Source: Diphasiastrum complanatum (Eukaryota; Streptophyta; Lycopodiopsida; Lycopodiales; Lycopodiaceae). Taken from it: a stretch of DNA of 64,000 bases. The stretch's first letter is position 1. Every line of letters starts with the position of its first letter. The notes under the pieces are model-generated. The model did not search any database. It was given only the letters and a program-made list of their open reading frames with translations, and had not been told where the DNA came from. Made by a program: the position numbers and the translations under genes. Positions 1-11,734 of this stretch are shown here, in pieces. The stretch is from NCBI GenBank assembly GCA_029204225.1, contig CM055108.1:18013779-18077778 (forward strand), given 5' to 3'.

Positions 1-159
1 CACAACTTAGGGACCCTGTCAGCAGGATAGGGCCCCCAGTTGGGTCCCGACGTGCAGTCGGCCACGTCAGTGCCACGTGACCGACACATGGCAGTATGCG
101 TGCTACCAGTCCTCACACTGGGCTAGGAGGGGCTTACTCTATATCAGGGAGTAGGCAAG

Positions 160-1790
160 GTTGGGTGGATCAGTTAGTGTTTGCCCTACTATGGTGTTAG
201 GATCTATTACAATAGTGTTGTTGATTATTTCATGGGATCACTGTCTCTCCTTCCCTCCATTTCATCCTTCTTTGTCCATTGCACCACCCTGTCTGATCAC
301 TCATACCCTTCGCTCTCTTTCGGTCATCTTCGCACCACACACAATCGCCCATTAACCCCCATCGCGCAGCCTGTATACTGTTATACCTCCCACAACACCT
401 CTCTATACCGAGAAGCCCTATTTGAACTCCTAACTCGCTTCTCGTACGAGCATACCTTAAAAGCCTCTTTTTCTTGTCCAGACCATCCATACCGCAACAT
501 CCCTTGCTTTTCCATCCTCACGCCCCAAGCATCATCGACACCATCGACCACATAACCCATGGTATGACCAAGAATGCAATCACCTCCTTCAGAATTTTGG
601 TTATGCATGCTACCACCTTCCCCATTTGGTAAAGGATTTGTCTGGGATGTACGGGATGTACATTGGGTGACCTCATTATTGTTATCTTGTTATATGCAGA
701 TGATGTGGTTTTACTTTCCAGGACGAGAGAGGGCCTGCAGCAGCATGATGTGCTTCATTCTTGTGTACATAGTAGGGTTTGTGACTGAATGTGGCCAAGA
801 CCAAGGCCATAGTGTTCAACACTTCCAGATCCTTCATGATACGGCAGAAGCTTATATGGGATGGGCACCCACTTGAGGTAGTTGACTCCTACACATATCT
901 GGGTGTTGTATTCTCTGGTCCCACTTTCAGTATGAGACAGGCAATGGGCATCTATCTCCCTCCTACAGAAGGGCTATTCCTCATTGGTAGGTCTGGAGAG
1001 ACTGTGTCTAAGCTCACATATCAAGGATGTGACTAGTAAGTGCCAACTCTTTGACACTATGGTCGTCCCCTCAGCCTTGTACGCAGCAAAGGCATGGAGT
1101 ACTGGTTTGACATCCACTGAGTGGGCATGCATCTCACGACTCCAGATTCATATGCTATCTTGGATGATACGGGCTAAGCCATCTGTACCACATCAAATTA
1201 TTTTGGCAGAGTTTGTTGTCCCCCCCATTCAGATTGAGGCCTTGTTCCACATTGTCACTTTCATACAGAGATTGGAGGATCTCCAGGCTGGAGACACACT
1301 CTATGCTGCAGCAGCTTTGTCATCATCCCGACACTTACATTCAGAGGGACACACCTTCTCATGGTATTCCCAGGCCTGTCGTCTTCTTTCCACATTGGGT
1401 ATTCAGATCACCGACCTACCTGCTGCCACTCATCAGCATATTCCGGGCCACCCGTACAAGGCATATCTTTAGAGTACTTTGCAGGGTCTACTGGGGACCA
1501 AGAGCGAGTTCTATCGCACACATTTTCTATCTCTAGATCCAACTGGATGCCCTATAGTACCTGGATACCTGTTGGAGAGTATCTCACACAAACTACGGAT
1601 AGTGATGGGTCACATTAGCTAGCCATTTAGACCGGCAGATATAGTGATGGGTCACATTAGCTAGCCATTGAGATCGGTAGTGGCACCTGCGAGAGGCCCG
1701 TTTCTGTAGTATGTGTGACACACATGAGGTAGAGGATGAGTCCCATTTTCTCTTCAAATGCCCAGCTTTGATTTCCTCTCACTATGCCTC
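160..1790 (+). pseudogene. LINE fragment A: endonuclease end, RT palm and zinc knuckle, internally deleted
   Basis: This is a decayed copy of the non-LTR retrotransposon family that recurs through the window. Positions 180-440 match the C-terminal endonuclease segment seen in the intact copy at 48486-49517 (NSVVDYF, then LSDHSYPSLS). The reading then jumps to a reverse-transcriptase palm with YADD at 693-704. Positions 790-1470 encode the downstream thumb/connection region (SYTYLGVVFSGP, PSVPHQIILAEFVVPP), which is closely similar to 27502-28020. A Cys-His knuckle typical of the LINE ORF2 end (CDTHEVEDESHFLFKCP) lies at 1711-1761. Several frame changes are present, and the core RT between about 560 and 690 is missing. 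No function is expected. Homology is clear from the other copies here; the exact ends are not. Confidence 0.82.
1599..1672. repeat. Short tandem duplication, 42-bp period
   Basis: The words atagtgatgggtcacatt and tagctagccatt occur twice, starting at 1599 and 1641. The duplication lies between the RT and zinc-knuckle parts of LINE fragment A and breaks its reading frame. Confidence 0.85.
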
Positions 1791-1799
1791 CGAACTTCA

Positions 1800-3330
1800 T
1801 GAAATGACTTTGACTTGTCATTGGTTAGATATGGTTAAGTTGATTCACTTTACAATGGGATGGTTGGCTTGGTTAGCTTTTCTTAAGTTAATTTCCCTGT
1901 ATTGTGATGCATCTTGGTTTTCAAGAGGGGCTTCAACTTGGGACCAAAGAAACTTTGGATTCCAAGCTAACCAACTGAGCCAACCCTCATTGGATTCTCT
2001 AATGCAATGGAAGGTTAGGCTGCTTAATCTTTCTAAATTGGTATTTAAACAAATATGTGCTGAATGGAATGGGCAAGCTAAGTGCTAATATCGAAAATTC
2101 ACTCAAGATTGGCTCCAATGAGGGATTGGTGCAACATGCGGTATGAAAGCCAACTAGTCTATCATTGAGCAAGCTCAATTGCTAAGTTTGGGAATTCCAC
2201 TTATGTGCCAGGGCCATATGTGGTACAAAAGTCAACTAGTTTGTTGATGAGGCAAATCTTTCATTGAGATCTTGAATAGGAGATTTTGACACAAAAAGTT
2301 GTTGCACATTGTGCTACTAAGAAAGAGTAACCATGGGTAGACACAATACCAAGTTTTTCAATGTGCGGAGGCAAAGAGAGAGTGTTGCCCAAAAGGAGTG
2401 TAAGCACAATTCAACTTCAATGGTGAAGCCTCCAATCCATCTACATGGAGGCCAGAGTAGTAATGTGCTACCCAAAAGGGTGTACCCACAAATGACAGTC
2501 ATTCAGATGTGCAGTTGTACAATCGTTTGTACATAGGCTAATGAGGTAGCTTGTGACCTACTCACACTACAAGCAAGAATGTGTGCACAAGTAGTATGGC
2601 CAACCAGGGCCATCAGCGGATTCAATGCGAGACTCCCACAGACAAGGACAAGAATTTACAAAAGGAGATACAAGTGGCTTCATCACCCACAGGGGAATCG
2701 GATGGCCCCTCAAAACTAGCTCCATGAGCCCATCTATACTAGATGCTCAACAAGAAGTCTTTGCTACAAAAATAGGATATTACTTAGCGAGTGCCATGTC
2801 AACTGTTCTAGCCCAAGTTCAAATGAGAAGAACAAGAGAAGTAAAGTAAAAGACTCTTTGCAATCATTAAGTGACAATCATTTGGACTTGGTAAGGGAGG
2901 TTCAAGATGGGATGGCACATCTCAAGACCACGTTTGCTTGCTTGGAGGCAAATAGAGGAAATGAAGTTGGGTCTTGTCAAAAAACACTTGAGTCACAATC
3001 TAAAATTAGAGAAAGAGCACATAGAGCCAAGATCCGTCGTTCCAAAACCTTTGGAGAATGTGATATGTGCAGGTTTGAGATTGTGTCTTTCAAATGGACT
3101 ACTACCAACTCTTGCAGACTACGGAAGAAAAAAAGGTGGGATGTGACTCTTGCATACTATAAGACACTCTAAGTATTGGCATTGAGTGGCTTTTGTAATC
3201 CCTTGCAATTCAAGAATGAGATTGAGATCGCAGCTATGGAGGCACTTGACATGTCACACAACAAAATGAAATGCTTCTTGTCAAATAACAGAGTACTATG
3301 AAGATGATCAAGATGATTATCAACACTACT
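1800..3330. other. Unassigned AT-rich stretch
   Basis: I see no gene here that I can support. Short open frames at 1711-2088, 2333-2536 and 2625-3172 (plus strand) have no recognisable domain. The 2600-3170 part looks like broken coding sequence, with Lys/Gln-rich, coiled-coil-like frames interrupted by stops. It may be a dead retroelement gag region, but that is only an impression. Confidence 0.35.
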
Positions 3331-4290
3331 CATTCCCCCTTGTGTCGTGATTTATTAAATACAACAGTAGTATCCACTTGTAAAGTGTGATCCCTTTCAA
3401 ACACAATAGATCTTGGTATTCCATGACCTTTGAATACATCTTGAATAAACAGGTTAGCTACAACAACTGTGCTCATCTTCATATATGTTGGGAGGATAAG
3501 AGCCATTTGTGAGTCTCTCAAGAGATAGCATTGGGTTGTTGTGTACGTGGCAAGCATATAATAGAGTCCATAGAAATACTTTCCCATCTACCCTCCATAA
3601 CAAGTAGCAAGTGTACAGAATGAGAGAGTTTTATAATTGTTGCTTGATTCAGCTGAAAAGTGTCATATAAAGGTAGACAACTTTCTTAAGCTTAAGCCAC
3701 CAAAAGTTATGTAGGATCAACTACGAGACAATGCATCCGGAACCAAATTTTTCTTCCCTTTGTGATACAGAATCTCCAAATAAAATTTCTGCATCAACTC
3801 GGCCCAACGTGGCTAGCGACCCTTTAACTCTAGCTGATTGCAAAAGCGCTAAAGAGTATGATGGTCGGCATAAACATTAAATTCGGCACCATACAAATAG
3901 TGTCGCCACACCTTGAGTGAACGTATAATTGCATACAATTCCTTCTCGTGTGTTGGGTACCTCTGCTAAGCAGGGTTTAGCTTTTTACTCTCAAAAGCTA
4001 CTAGCCTCCCCTCCTATTGCAATTGTCCCTATTGCGATGTCACTTGCATCAGTCTCTAAACAAAATGGCTTTTGGAGATCGACAATCTTAACCACGGGTG
4101 CAGTGGCCACTGCCTCCTTCAATGCTTGAAAACTGTCCTCAGTCTCCTTAACCCAATAACCAAAATGTTCTCCCAATGATGCAAGGTAATCATCTGCAAG
4201 AACGATATCATGTCTTCCTGGAGGTATCGTACAGAGATCAACATCCATCACGAACTCTCCAATGTCATATTGTATTCCTTTGAGCATCTG
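3330..4290 (-). pseudogene. Ty3/Gypsy pol remnant (RNase H and integrase pieces)
   Basis: Read on the minus strand, 4180-3990 encodes the start of a Gypsy RNase H domain (EDSFQALKEAV, then PFCLETDASDIAIG with the expected first catalytic Asp). The continuation near 3960-3720 reads RYPTHEKELYAII, VWRHYLYGAEF and YADHHTL, ending in a VPDALSRS-like motif. These are standard Gypsy RNase H landmarks. A short integrase piece (LFIQDVFKGHGIPRSIVFERD) follows at about 3480-3400. Several in-frame stops and deletions show the copy is dead. No LTRs were identified. The class is secure; the boundaries are approximate. Confidence 0.82.
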
Positions 4291-5800
4291 AGTGCTTTAG
4301 AAAGAATTGGCAATCAAGAATAGCTCTTATGCGAGAAACAACATGGTTGCTAATAAAACAATGGTTGCCTATATTAAAAAGTGCTATGAAATCTTTATCA
4401 TTGATATATAACCATACTCCGATATGACGAGGTCCTTCTTTGCATGCCCATAAGGCATATAAGTAAGATAATTATTGAGCTCTACTAACTTAGTAAGTAA
4501 TATCCTTATCACAATATCCTCCTCTAAATGTGAACACATAGGCCCAAACCATGAATGAAAACCATCCCCATATAGGTGGATGACAGTAGTGGCATTTGAC
4601 CATTGCTTGCAATACATAGCATGATGGTCTTGGCTTTTACATTAAAACATTAGTTCTTTTTGCATATCTCAGATATCTCCTTAAGACTATATCAACGAAA
4701 AAATATAGGATGCCAAGCCAGCATCTCTCTAATAGAAGAAACAATTTATTTGTGGTAGAAACAGGAAAGATAGGTAGAAGGCCATGAAGGTGGCCTAGTT
4801 TAGGAGGACGTCTACCAGCCTAGAACTATATGTTGTAAAGTGGTCACTGGTATCGGACATCATACTTGGATAGCTCTAGTAGCCCAACAGATTATCCACT
4901 AATAACCTCAAATTTAGCTAAATCTCTAGACAAATATGATAGCCATGATAACCTATTGGAATAGATTGTAAGATTGCCTACTTCCTGCCAATTGCATAAG
5001 TACTTGTCCATTATCTACACCACAAGAATCAATCATAGCAGTCCTGAGAACCTGCTAAAAACCCTACAAATCGCAAGTACCCGCCTTCTTAAATGCCCAC
5101 CATCAAGTAGAGGCTCTACCAACTAACTAGAGCTGCTAATTTCAATTATGTGCATCACTCTTTGGGGCGATGTTTCCTCAAATCACAATTCATTGATGAA
5201 AGAATCATGATTCCAATTCAAACCACTTTAAAGATGAGATTCCATTTCAAAGTTTAACACAATTTTTATGAGCAGGTTACAAGAGCATGAATACTAGTAG
5301 ACCGAGATATGTTTTGAGCAACCAAATGGCCAAAAGGGAACAATAGGCTATGGATGGCTGGCACTGAAAGCCAATGAATCCCACATCACCAAAAACATTT
5401 GCATGTGCCATGAATAAAAAAGCCCTCAAACAAAACAACCAACACTCAAAGACAGTTGAATCCACCTAATATATTGAATAATGAAAAAGCATGCAAGAGT
5501 ACTGTTTTACATGTTTAAAGACCATTTCAAAACTGGCACAATCAGAGAAAAGCAATAATCGACCTATCATGCTATACTTGGACACTATAAACCATATGAC
5601 ATAAGCTTGTGTTTGTAAAGAAATATCAAAGCTATACAAAATTTCCATCATTCGTCATGACAATTTGTGAAAGGTACCCATAACTCCATAGCACACTTCA
5701 ATGTGATTTAACAATACTCAGGTCTAAGCTGAATTTTATTTAAGTTCAAATCAAAAGACAATCATGACATATTCTGCAGGTGCAAAAGTTTTGAACTTCA
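4290..5800. other. Stretch without recognisable gene
   Basis: The sequence is AT-rich with many short frames (for example minus 4384-4617 and 5277-5651). None has a domain, splice pattern or repeat that I can defend. Confidence 0.4.
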
Positions 5801-5801
5801 C

Positions 5802-5988
5802 CTTTTCTAGCTAGAACCATCATGGTTGAGGTAGAGACATGACGCAATGTAGCAACATTGCTACCCACAGCACAATGTGCAGGAGCAATGTCAATTGCAC
5901 ATATATCCTGCATGGCTGGTTTTGATCGACTAGCTGCCAAAATTGCCGAAAGCGGTTGCTGAGGGAGAGAGAACACATGTGCTCCACC
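5802..5988 (-). CDS. Candidate host-gene exon, function unknown
   Basis: On the minus strand this stretch is bounded by a good acceptor (gttgttatag, then GGTGGAGC) and a donor (AAAAG followed by GTGAAG). It is open for 62 codons plus one base. The peptide starts GGAHVFSLPQQPLSAIL and contains the words KPAMQDICAIDIAP and NVATLRHVSTSTMM. It has balanced composition and no transposon similarity. Its start phase (0) fits the exon at 6558-6662. I do not recognise the protein. Because strand and phase are compatible, it could be the far C-terminus of the RTEL1 gene to its right, or belong to a different minus-strand gene. Confidence 0.5.
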
Positions 5989-6016
5989 CTATAACAACAC
6001 ATACCTAATCATTTGA

Positions 6017-6130
6017 GCTATTTCCATTTTATAGAGTGCATTGTTCATACAAGACTATTACTCGGAGTACATTTTCGTCTTGAAGTGAATGGCTCATAAC
6101 AATAATGTAAAATTTTAGAATCGTAGAGTA
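6017..6130. repeat. Direct repeat, left copy (partner at 10857-10975)
   Basis: About 115 bases starting gagctat and containing tatagagtgcattgttcat recur in the same orientation at 10857-10975 at roughly 80% identity by eye. The two copies bracket the hAT element. They are too far from its ends to be its target duplication, so they represent an older repeat or segmental duplication into which it inserted. Confidence 0.75.
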
Positions 6131-6557
6131 GTTTGCATGCCCATTCTTGTCATAGATTTTCTGTTTACATGATACTTCTTGCTCCACTCTTACGATAGGG
6201 ATATCAAATTTACTCAAAAGTTATAATCAAAGCTTATGCATATACTAGATATTCAAGTACTGGTAGGCAAAAAACATAATTCAGTGATAGACGGTCAGCC
6301 AATAGTCCTTAACCACATTTTGGAGATCTGGTTTTGTGATTTTATCACACCTTAGCAATAGCACACAATTTCTCCATTTCTACTAGCTTAAAGCTGTTCT
6401 CCAATATTACTAGCATTCCAATCCCACCAAACATTATACCCATCACCATACTTGCTTCTTTTATATTAGATGCTAGAGAGACCATAACACAAGCACAAAG
6501 CAACTTACAAAGGATACAACAATTGTACAAGACTATTGTGAACAGATATAACCATAC

Positions 6558-6662
6558 GTTGAGGAGGAAAGTGTCATTTATGGCTTCTCTTTGCAAGACA
6601 CGTATCCTCACAAGGTCAATCTCAAATAGAGAAGCTGGCTCTTGAGTATTTTGGTCCAATTT
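6558..6662 (-). CDS. Candidate host-gene exon, function unknown
   Basis: This is a 35-codon open exon on the minus strand. Its acceptor is gatgatatag before AAATTGG and its donor is CTCAAC before GTATGG. The peptide contains EPASLFEIDLVRIRVLQ. It starts and ends in phase 0, which is compatible with the RTEL1 exon at 19136-19209 upstream and with 5802-5988 downstream. A further plausible exon at 6351-6472 has splice signals but the wrong phase for this chain. The product is not recognised. Confidence 0.45.
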
Positions 6663-7177
6663 CTATATCATCTTAGCATTACATAAATAAGATTTGATAG
6701 TACCTACACCCTGCCGAATATGCATCCATGTACATCATAGATACCCATTCCGAAACATTTGGTTCAAAACGTTCTGTCGTCCACGTTCGGACGCGGACGC
6801 GCCAGGGGTGCGTCCGCGTCCGATTTTTTGCAAAAAAAAAAAATTCAAAAAAAATTAAAAAAATACAGGCACCTGCCTACACTGTCCCCCATCCCAAAAG
6901 CAAAATAAAAGCAATTTATGGCCCCTGTTTTTCCCCCGGAATTAATTATCAGAGGGTGTCTAGCACCCACCTGCCCCCTCCCGTTAAAAAATAGGAAACC
7001 GGTACCAAAAAAATTTGCAACAAATCTAACCACCGGGCCATGCCTCTCATAACTGAGATATTACTAAACAACCATGGCTAATGAGCAGTTCATAAATTAT
7101 TACGAACCTTCATTGGGAACTAGGCTCCAAAAAAGCGGCAAAGAAAGATCTGAGAGTGGTTTCAAGTGAAGATGATG

Positions 7178-7215
7178 GTTTAGGGTTTAGGTATTAATGG
7201 TTTAGGGTTTAGGGT
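7178..7215 (+). repeat. Telomere-like TTTAGGG repeats
   Basis: Two clusters of plant-type telomere units (TTTAGGG followed by TTTAGG, then TTTAGGG twice) lie about 200 bases downstream of the hAT transposase stop, inside the element. A short repeated word (ctcaccagaagagtgacaagct and variants) follows at 7246-7353. Confidence 0.8.
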
Positions 7216-7388
7216 GCATCAGTGACTGTCTCAAAGAAGTGAATGCTCACCAGAGGATTGGGGAGAGGTGAACGCTCACCAGAAGAGTGACAAGCTCTCA
7301 GGAGCAAAAGTCTCTGGGGGAAATTAGGGCTCACCAGAAGAGTGACAAGCTATACACTATTGTGACTCCGTTGATGATATCGGTTTCT

Positions 7389-10300
7389 TCAGCGAGAGAT
7401 AATGGGGCGACTACCGGAGCTGCAGCTACGTGCCCTCACGGTCCTCGGACCTACTCCCCCTTGCCCGAGCTGGTGAGGGCAAGGAAACGAGCCATCATCT
7501 GAAAAGGGGCGTGAAGTGGGAGTACTGGGTGGGGCACGTGGACCATCCCCTGCTAGGTCGACCGTCTCGCCTGAATCATATGTGGGCTCATCATCAGAGG
7601 AGGGCAATGGAACGTCAGCAGGGAGGGTGGTGGTCTCATCGGCATCGGCATCATCCTCGGGATCACCCCGCAGAGCACGCCGAGCGGCATCGTCTGGATC
7701 AACCTCTGGCTCTGGCTCTGGCTCTGGGTCACGATCTGCCGCTGCAACCAGGCACTCATTGGGATTGACCTGCACAAGCCAGTCATTCGTGAGAATAGCC
7801 GAAGCAACTGTGAGGGCATTAAACTGAATGTCTTAAACCAATACGAAAGCAAAACAACAGAGCAACGAAATATACCTACAGCAGTAGGGCGTGTGCGCCT
7901 CCTGCCCTCATGCTCTGTGTGATGCGTCGAACCACGGTGTTGCAATACACCAGGTCATTGCATCGCTCCGTCGTCAGACGGTTCCGCCTGTTCGTGTGAA
8001 CAAGGCTGAATGCTGACCAGTTCCGCTCGCACACGCAAGCAGAACAGTCCTGCATTAATTGGCAACAACTCGAGTGAGTACCGACCTTGTAGAGAAAATG
8101 CGCAAACTGGTTGGATGAATGAGATCAGACAACATACCTGTGAAAGGACTCAGAGCGCGAGCGTCCTCAGGTCTGGCTGCCCGGCACCGTAGCTCTCCCA
8201 CCATGATACAGGCAAGAGCCTGTTCTCTCGAACACGTGCAAGGTCCTCGCCGAACAACCCCAGAGAGTGCCTGCAGTTGAGCAACGATATGCTTGAGTAC
8301 ACTTGAGCCACCGCAGGGAAATTGAACGAACGACACGGTACGATAGATCAAGAGTTTACCTGTAACGGAGCCTCTGCACCTCGAGCCTGCTGCGGAACCC
8401 AGTGTCGCTGCTGAGGAGGCGGATGTATGCGAACCAATCCGCACGTAGCTCTGCATCGTCGTACTGCCTCTCGCTCTGAAACAGCGGATGCAGTATGTGG
8501 GCCACACTATGAATGGGCCGGTGAAACTTATCCCATTGCCGCTGCCACAAGCGCCTGATAGGCTCCAACCTGTGGACCACGTGGAGGCAACAGTTACATA
8601 CCATCGTGTTGCGACAGCAAGATGAAACAGAGTGCGAAATGGAAATAAGGATGGTGAGACGGAAAAAGGTTATACCTGGCAGGGTCCAGCTCAAAACGCT
8701 GGAGAGACTCGCCTATGCGGTCCATGAACTCGTAAATGAGGCCCATCGTGCACCCCTCGTGATCAACGAGCCTCAGAACAGAGTAGATGGGGCGCATGAC
8801 GTCCATGAGCTGCTGCATATCCACCCAGAAAGGCTCCATGAATAAGATGTCGTGGAAGGCCAAGCCCTCTGGGGTCGTGGACAGGTCCATGGCAGTGAAC
8901 TCTGCCGAAGTGGCCATGTGCCGCAATTCACCCTTGAGCTTGTGTAGTCGCTCAAGCATGATGAATTGGTAGGCGAAGCGGGTGCGAGCGGGGGGCTTCA
9001 AGTCGAGCCTGCATTGACAAACGGAATGAGATGCACACATGAAACGAGCAAAAAATAAGGAAGCATCTTGAACGAGCCAAAAAATAAGTAGGAGCTTACC
9101 TGCTGAATGTGCGGAAAAGGGCCACCATGCGGCGCTTGCGTGTGACGAAGTCCACAACCGCAAGTGCCCTCGTGAGAATGTCACTGACCCAAGGCAGGCG
9201 CCCGATAGAATGCAGGAGGAGGTCCAGTGAGTGTGAGGCGAATGGAGTCCAGACAATGGAGGGGTAGTCTGCCATAAGAAGCCCCCCCATACCGCAGCAG
9301 TTGGACGCATTGTCCGTCACAACCTTTCGCGATACGTTCACACGATCAGTCCACAGCTCGGAAACACATTGCAATCAATCGAAAACTACGCAAAACTATT
9401 GTATCAACATCAAGCAACAAATGACCAAGCAACTAATGAAGGAAGATTATACTTGGACAATGCGTTGTGGTCCGACCTCCTCTATCGCTGCGTGAACGAT
9501 GCCGTAAATGTACTCGGCCGAATGCACTCTCCCTGCCTCGGAGGCGTCGATGTTGCGCAAGAACATGGAACCGTAACAACTGGAAACAATCACGTTGATG
9601 AGTGAACGTCTCCGACGATCAGTCCACCCATCAGCCATGATGGAACAGCCGTATCTATCCCAAGCCTCATGCAGTGCGGCCAGTCTCTCTCTGACTGATG
9701 CAACCCGGTCCTGGAGCAAAGGGCCTCGTAGTGCGTCAGCTGTGGGTGGTGTGTAGCCGGGCCCGCAGACTGCAACTTTTGAGATAGCCTCTCGAAAGAT
9801 GCGGGATGATGCCATGATAAAGGGGAGGTTCAGGTCATAGAACATCTGTGCTATGGTCCTGGTGGCCTCTCTGTGCTGCCTCTCTGAAAGATCCCGGCAT
9901 GAACATCTGTCTGGTGCCTCAGGATGTGGATAGCTGGGAGGATGCGGATGGACAATGCGGATCTGGAGGTGGTGGCATAGGTGCAGGTGCGAAAGCGGAG
10001 GATGTGGACGGGCCGTGCAAATCTGACGGTGATTGCAGAGGCATAGGTGCAGCAGTGGAGGCTGTGGATCCATGGGGAGTACTGGCGGAGGCAGAGGCGG
10101 AGGCGGTGGCGGGGGCGGGTGCGGATGCAGCGGCGGTGGCAGGTGCAGATGCGACGGTGGGGGCGATGGGTGTACCAGTGGTAGGGGCGGTGGCAGTGGG
10201 TGCATCTGTAGAAATAGAGTCCGCGGCATTTGTGGACGGCTCGCCGGGCTCAGCAGCTGACTCAGAATATGTCTCGATAATGCGAGCCCTCTCCGCAGCG

Positions 10301-10449
10301 GAGATGACCATACAAATGCCAATCCCGTAGCGTCCCCTCATGGGTCGGACTCGCAACCCCCCCAGATGTGCTCGAACCCGAGAGGCGTTCCCTGTGAACT
10401 GCCGTCGACAAAAAGGGCAACGCCACTTTTTGTCGGGCATCACCTCCAC
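7389..10449 (-). pseudogene. hAT transposase (BED finger, DUF659-type core, dimerisation domain), inactivated
   Basis: The exons read right to left. Exon 1 (10449 to about 9450) starts MEVMPDKKW and carries a BED-type zinc finger (WRCPFCRRQFTGNASRVRAHL). A long Pro/Ala/Ser linker follows, then the hAT core start (FREAISKVAVCGPGYTPP, SIMADGWTD); there is a frame change in the linker. Exon 9100 to about 9355 carries VVTDNASNCCGMG. Exons 8676-9008 and 8360-8569 cover the middle. Exon 8138-8270 carries PVSWWESYG. The exon starting at 8049 carries the dimerisation motif CERNWSAF. An acidic tail ends at 7389. At 8150-8152 a TGA stop sits where Arg would be expected before VLSQ. The copy is therefore dead as read. 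The role would be cut-and-paste transposition of this family in the nucleus. Confidence 0.88.
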
Positions 10450-10454
10450 CTCAT

Positions 10455-10458
<4 letters not shown>

Positions 10459-10521
<63 letters not shown>
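10459..10521 (+). repeat. (CT)n microsatellite
   Basis: About 30 CT dinucleotides without interruption, just upstream of the hAT transposase start and inside the element. Confidence 0.97.
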
Positions 10522-10523
<2 letters not shown>

Positions 10524-10856
10524 GCCCTCTTTCTGCTCTCGAGTTCTGCGACTGTCCGCAGGGCCCCCTTCTTTTGTTTTTTTTTTTTTTTCAAAAAGCG
10601 TCTGGGGCCCGGACGACTCCGCGTCCGGACGCTGGACGAGTCCAGCCCAAAAAAAAAAAAAATTTAAAAAAAGGACGCGTCCGACCCCGCATTCGGACGC
10701 GTCCGGGTCCGGGCGTCGGACGCGGGCACTTCGGCCTGGACCCTCATGTCTGATACAAACATCAAGAAAAATTAAATTCTTTTCTCCTTTGAGAAAATCT
10801 CATCCCAAAAGAAAAAATCTGAAATCATACTTCAAAAAAACAACTTTTGGGGTATT

Positions 10857-10975
10857 GAGCTATCTACATTTATAGAGTGCATTGTTCATGCGAGATTATT
10901 ACTCGAAATACGTTTTTATCTTGAAGTAAATCATAATGGCTCGTAAAAATCATGTAAAATCTTAGAATCGATCTA
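10857..10975. repeat. Direct repeat, right copy (partner at 6017-6130)
   Basis: Same orientation and similar length as 6017-6130. It begins about 100 bases beyond the right end of the hAT element. Confidence 0.75.
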
Positions 10976-11122
10976 CATCATGCATATCCAAGTTACATGT
11001 TGTCATTTCCTTCTTGTTATGAACAAATCCTTATCTAAAAGGACCCACAAGTTACTAGAAGGTCTTGAAAAACATAGAAATAGAGCTATTAAAATGATTG
11101 ATGACCAACAACATAATCATAT

Positions 11123-11734
11123 CAATGTTGCAGCAGATCGCAATCCGCTGCAAAATCATTGCAGAACGTGCACTCTGGAATGCCAGCGATCCGCAACCCG
11201 GATCGCAATGTTTTTGTGGAGAAAAGACTAATGGCCAGTTTTTTTTTTAAGTATTATAGAAGAACAATGTATTGATAGAGGCAAAAATAACATTGCATAG
11301 AGGCTAGAGCCATATTGATCCACTTAATTATAGATAGAGACATTGTTGGCACTGTATAATGTACTCGCATTTTGTTGAGCACGTTAAGTTGACTCATGTT
11401 TTTGTCACAAGCTCTATCTAAGATGGGTGATTATGCTTCATAATTGTTGTCGATTGGCTATCGTTCAATATGGATCCATGTGATTTCATTTCACATAATA
11501 AAGAAATGGAGATGTTCGATAAAGAATCACTTAATGGCACAAAATTGGACCGCACTCCTCTTGGAACTCCGAGCAAACTAGGTAAGTGAATTGCTCTTGA
11601 AAACACCTTTAATCTGATACCAATATTGGCACCCCAAAAAAGAATTGCATTTCCGGAAACCCTAATTATCGCGTTTCGGATCACATTCCGAAACGCATTC
11701 CAGATTGCGTTCTCAAACGGAACATGCAACATTG
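11123..11734. mobile_element. 612-bp nonautonomous hAT-type MITE with perfect 8-bp target duplication
   Basis: The terminal inverted repeat CAATGTTGCA starts at 11123, and its complement ends at 11734. The octamer aatcatat is duplicated exactly at 11115-11122 and 11735-11742. Subterminal palindrome-like words lie inside both ends: GATCGCAA/GATCCG at the left, and ATTCCGAAACGC/GCGTTTCGGAT at the right. No transposase is encoded. An open minus-strand frame at 11418-11864 overlaps the right part but looks fortuitous. An 8-bp duplication and a CA...TTGCA end fit the hAT superfamily. Confidence 0.9.

Larger units (their letters stand above)
6771..10752 (-). mobile_element. hAT DNA transposon, about 4 kb, with GGACGCG subterminal palindromes
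   Basis: The element carries a spliced hAT transposase on the minus strand. Its ends are rich in the palindromic word GGACGCG/CGCGTCC (6790-6825 and 10600-10730), each cluster next to a poly-A/T run. The ends were set by aligning them with the mirror-image 207-bp derivative at 45504-45710, whose target duplication is exact. On that basis the right end is catgtctg at 10752 and the left end is near 6771. The flanking octamers (ttcaaaac, atacaaac) agree at only 5 of 8 positions, so the insertion is old or the left end is off by a few bases. Length is typical of an autonomous hAT. Confidence 0.8.

Noticed and set aside
6351-6472. Spliced-looking exon (acceptor tctctag, donor AAG before GTGTGA) between the two candidate host exons
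   Set aside because: It reads well in one frame, but that frame needs one base from the previous exon, which ends in phase 0. It was left out of the chain.
7430-7827. Plus-strand frames of 100-112 codons over the hAT tail
   Set aside because: They are antisense shadows of the acidic C-terminus encoded on the minus strand.
9848-10330. Ala/Gly/Asp-rich plus-strand frame of 160 codons
   Set aside because: It is antisense to the Pro-rich linker of the hAT transposase; composition follows from the repeats.
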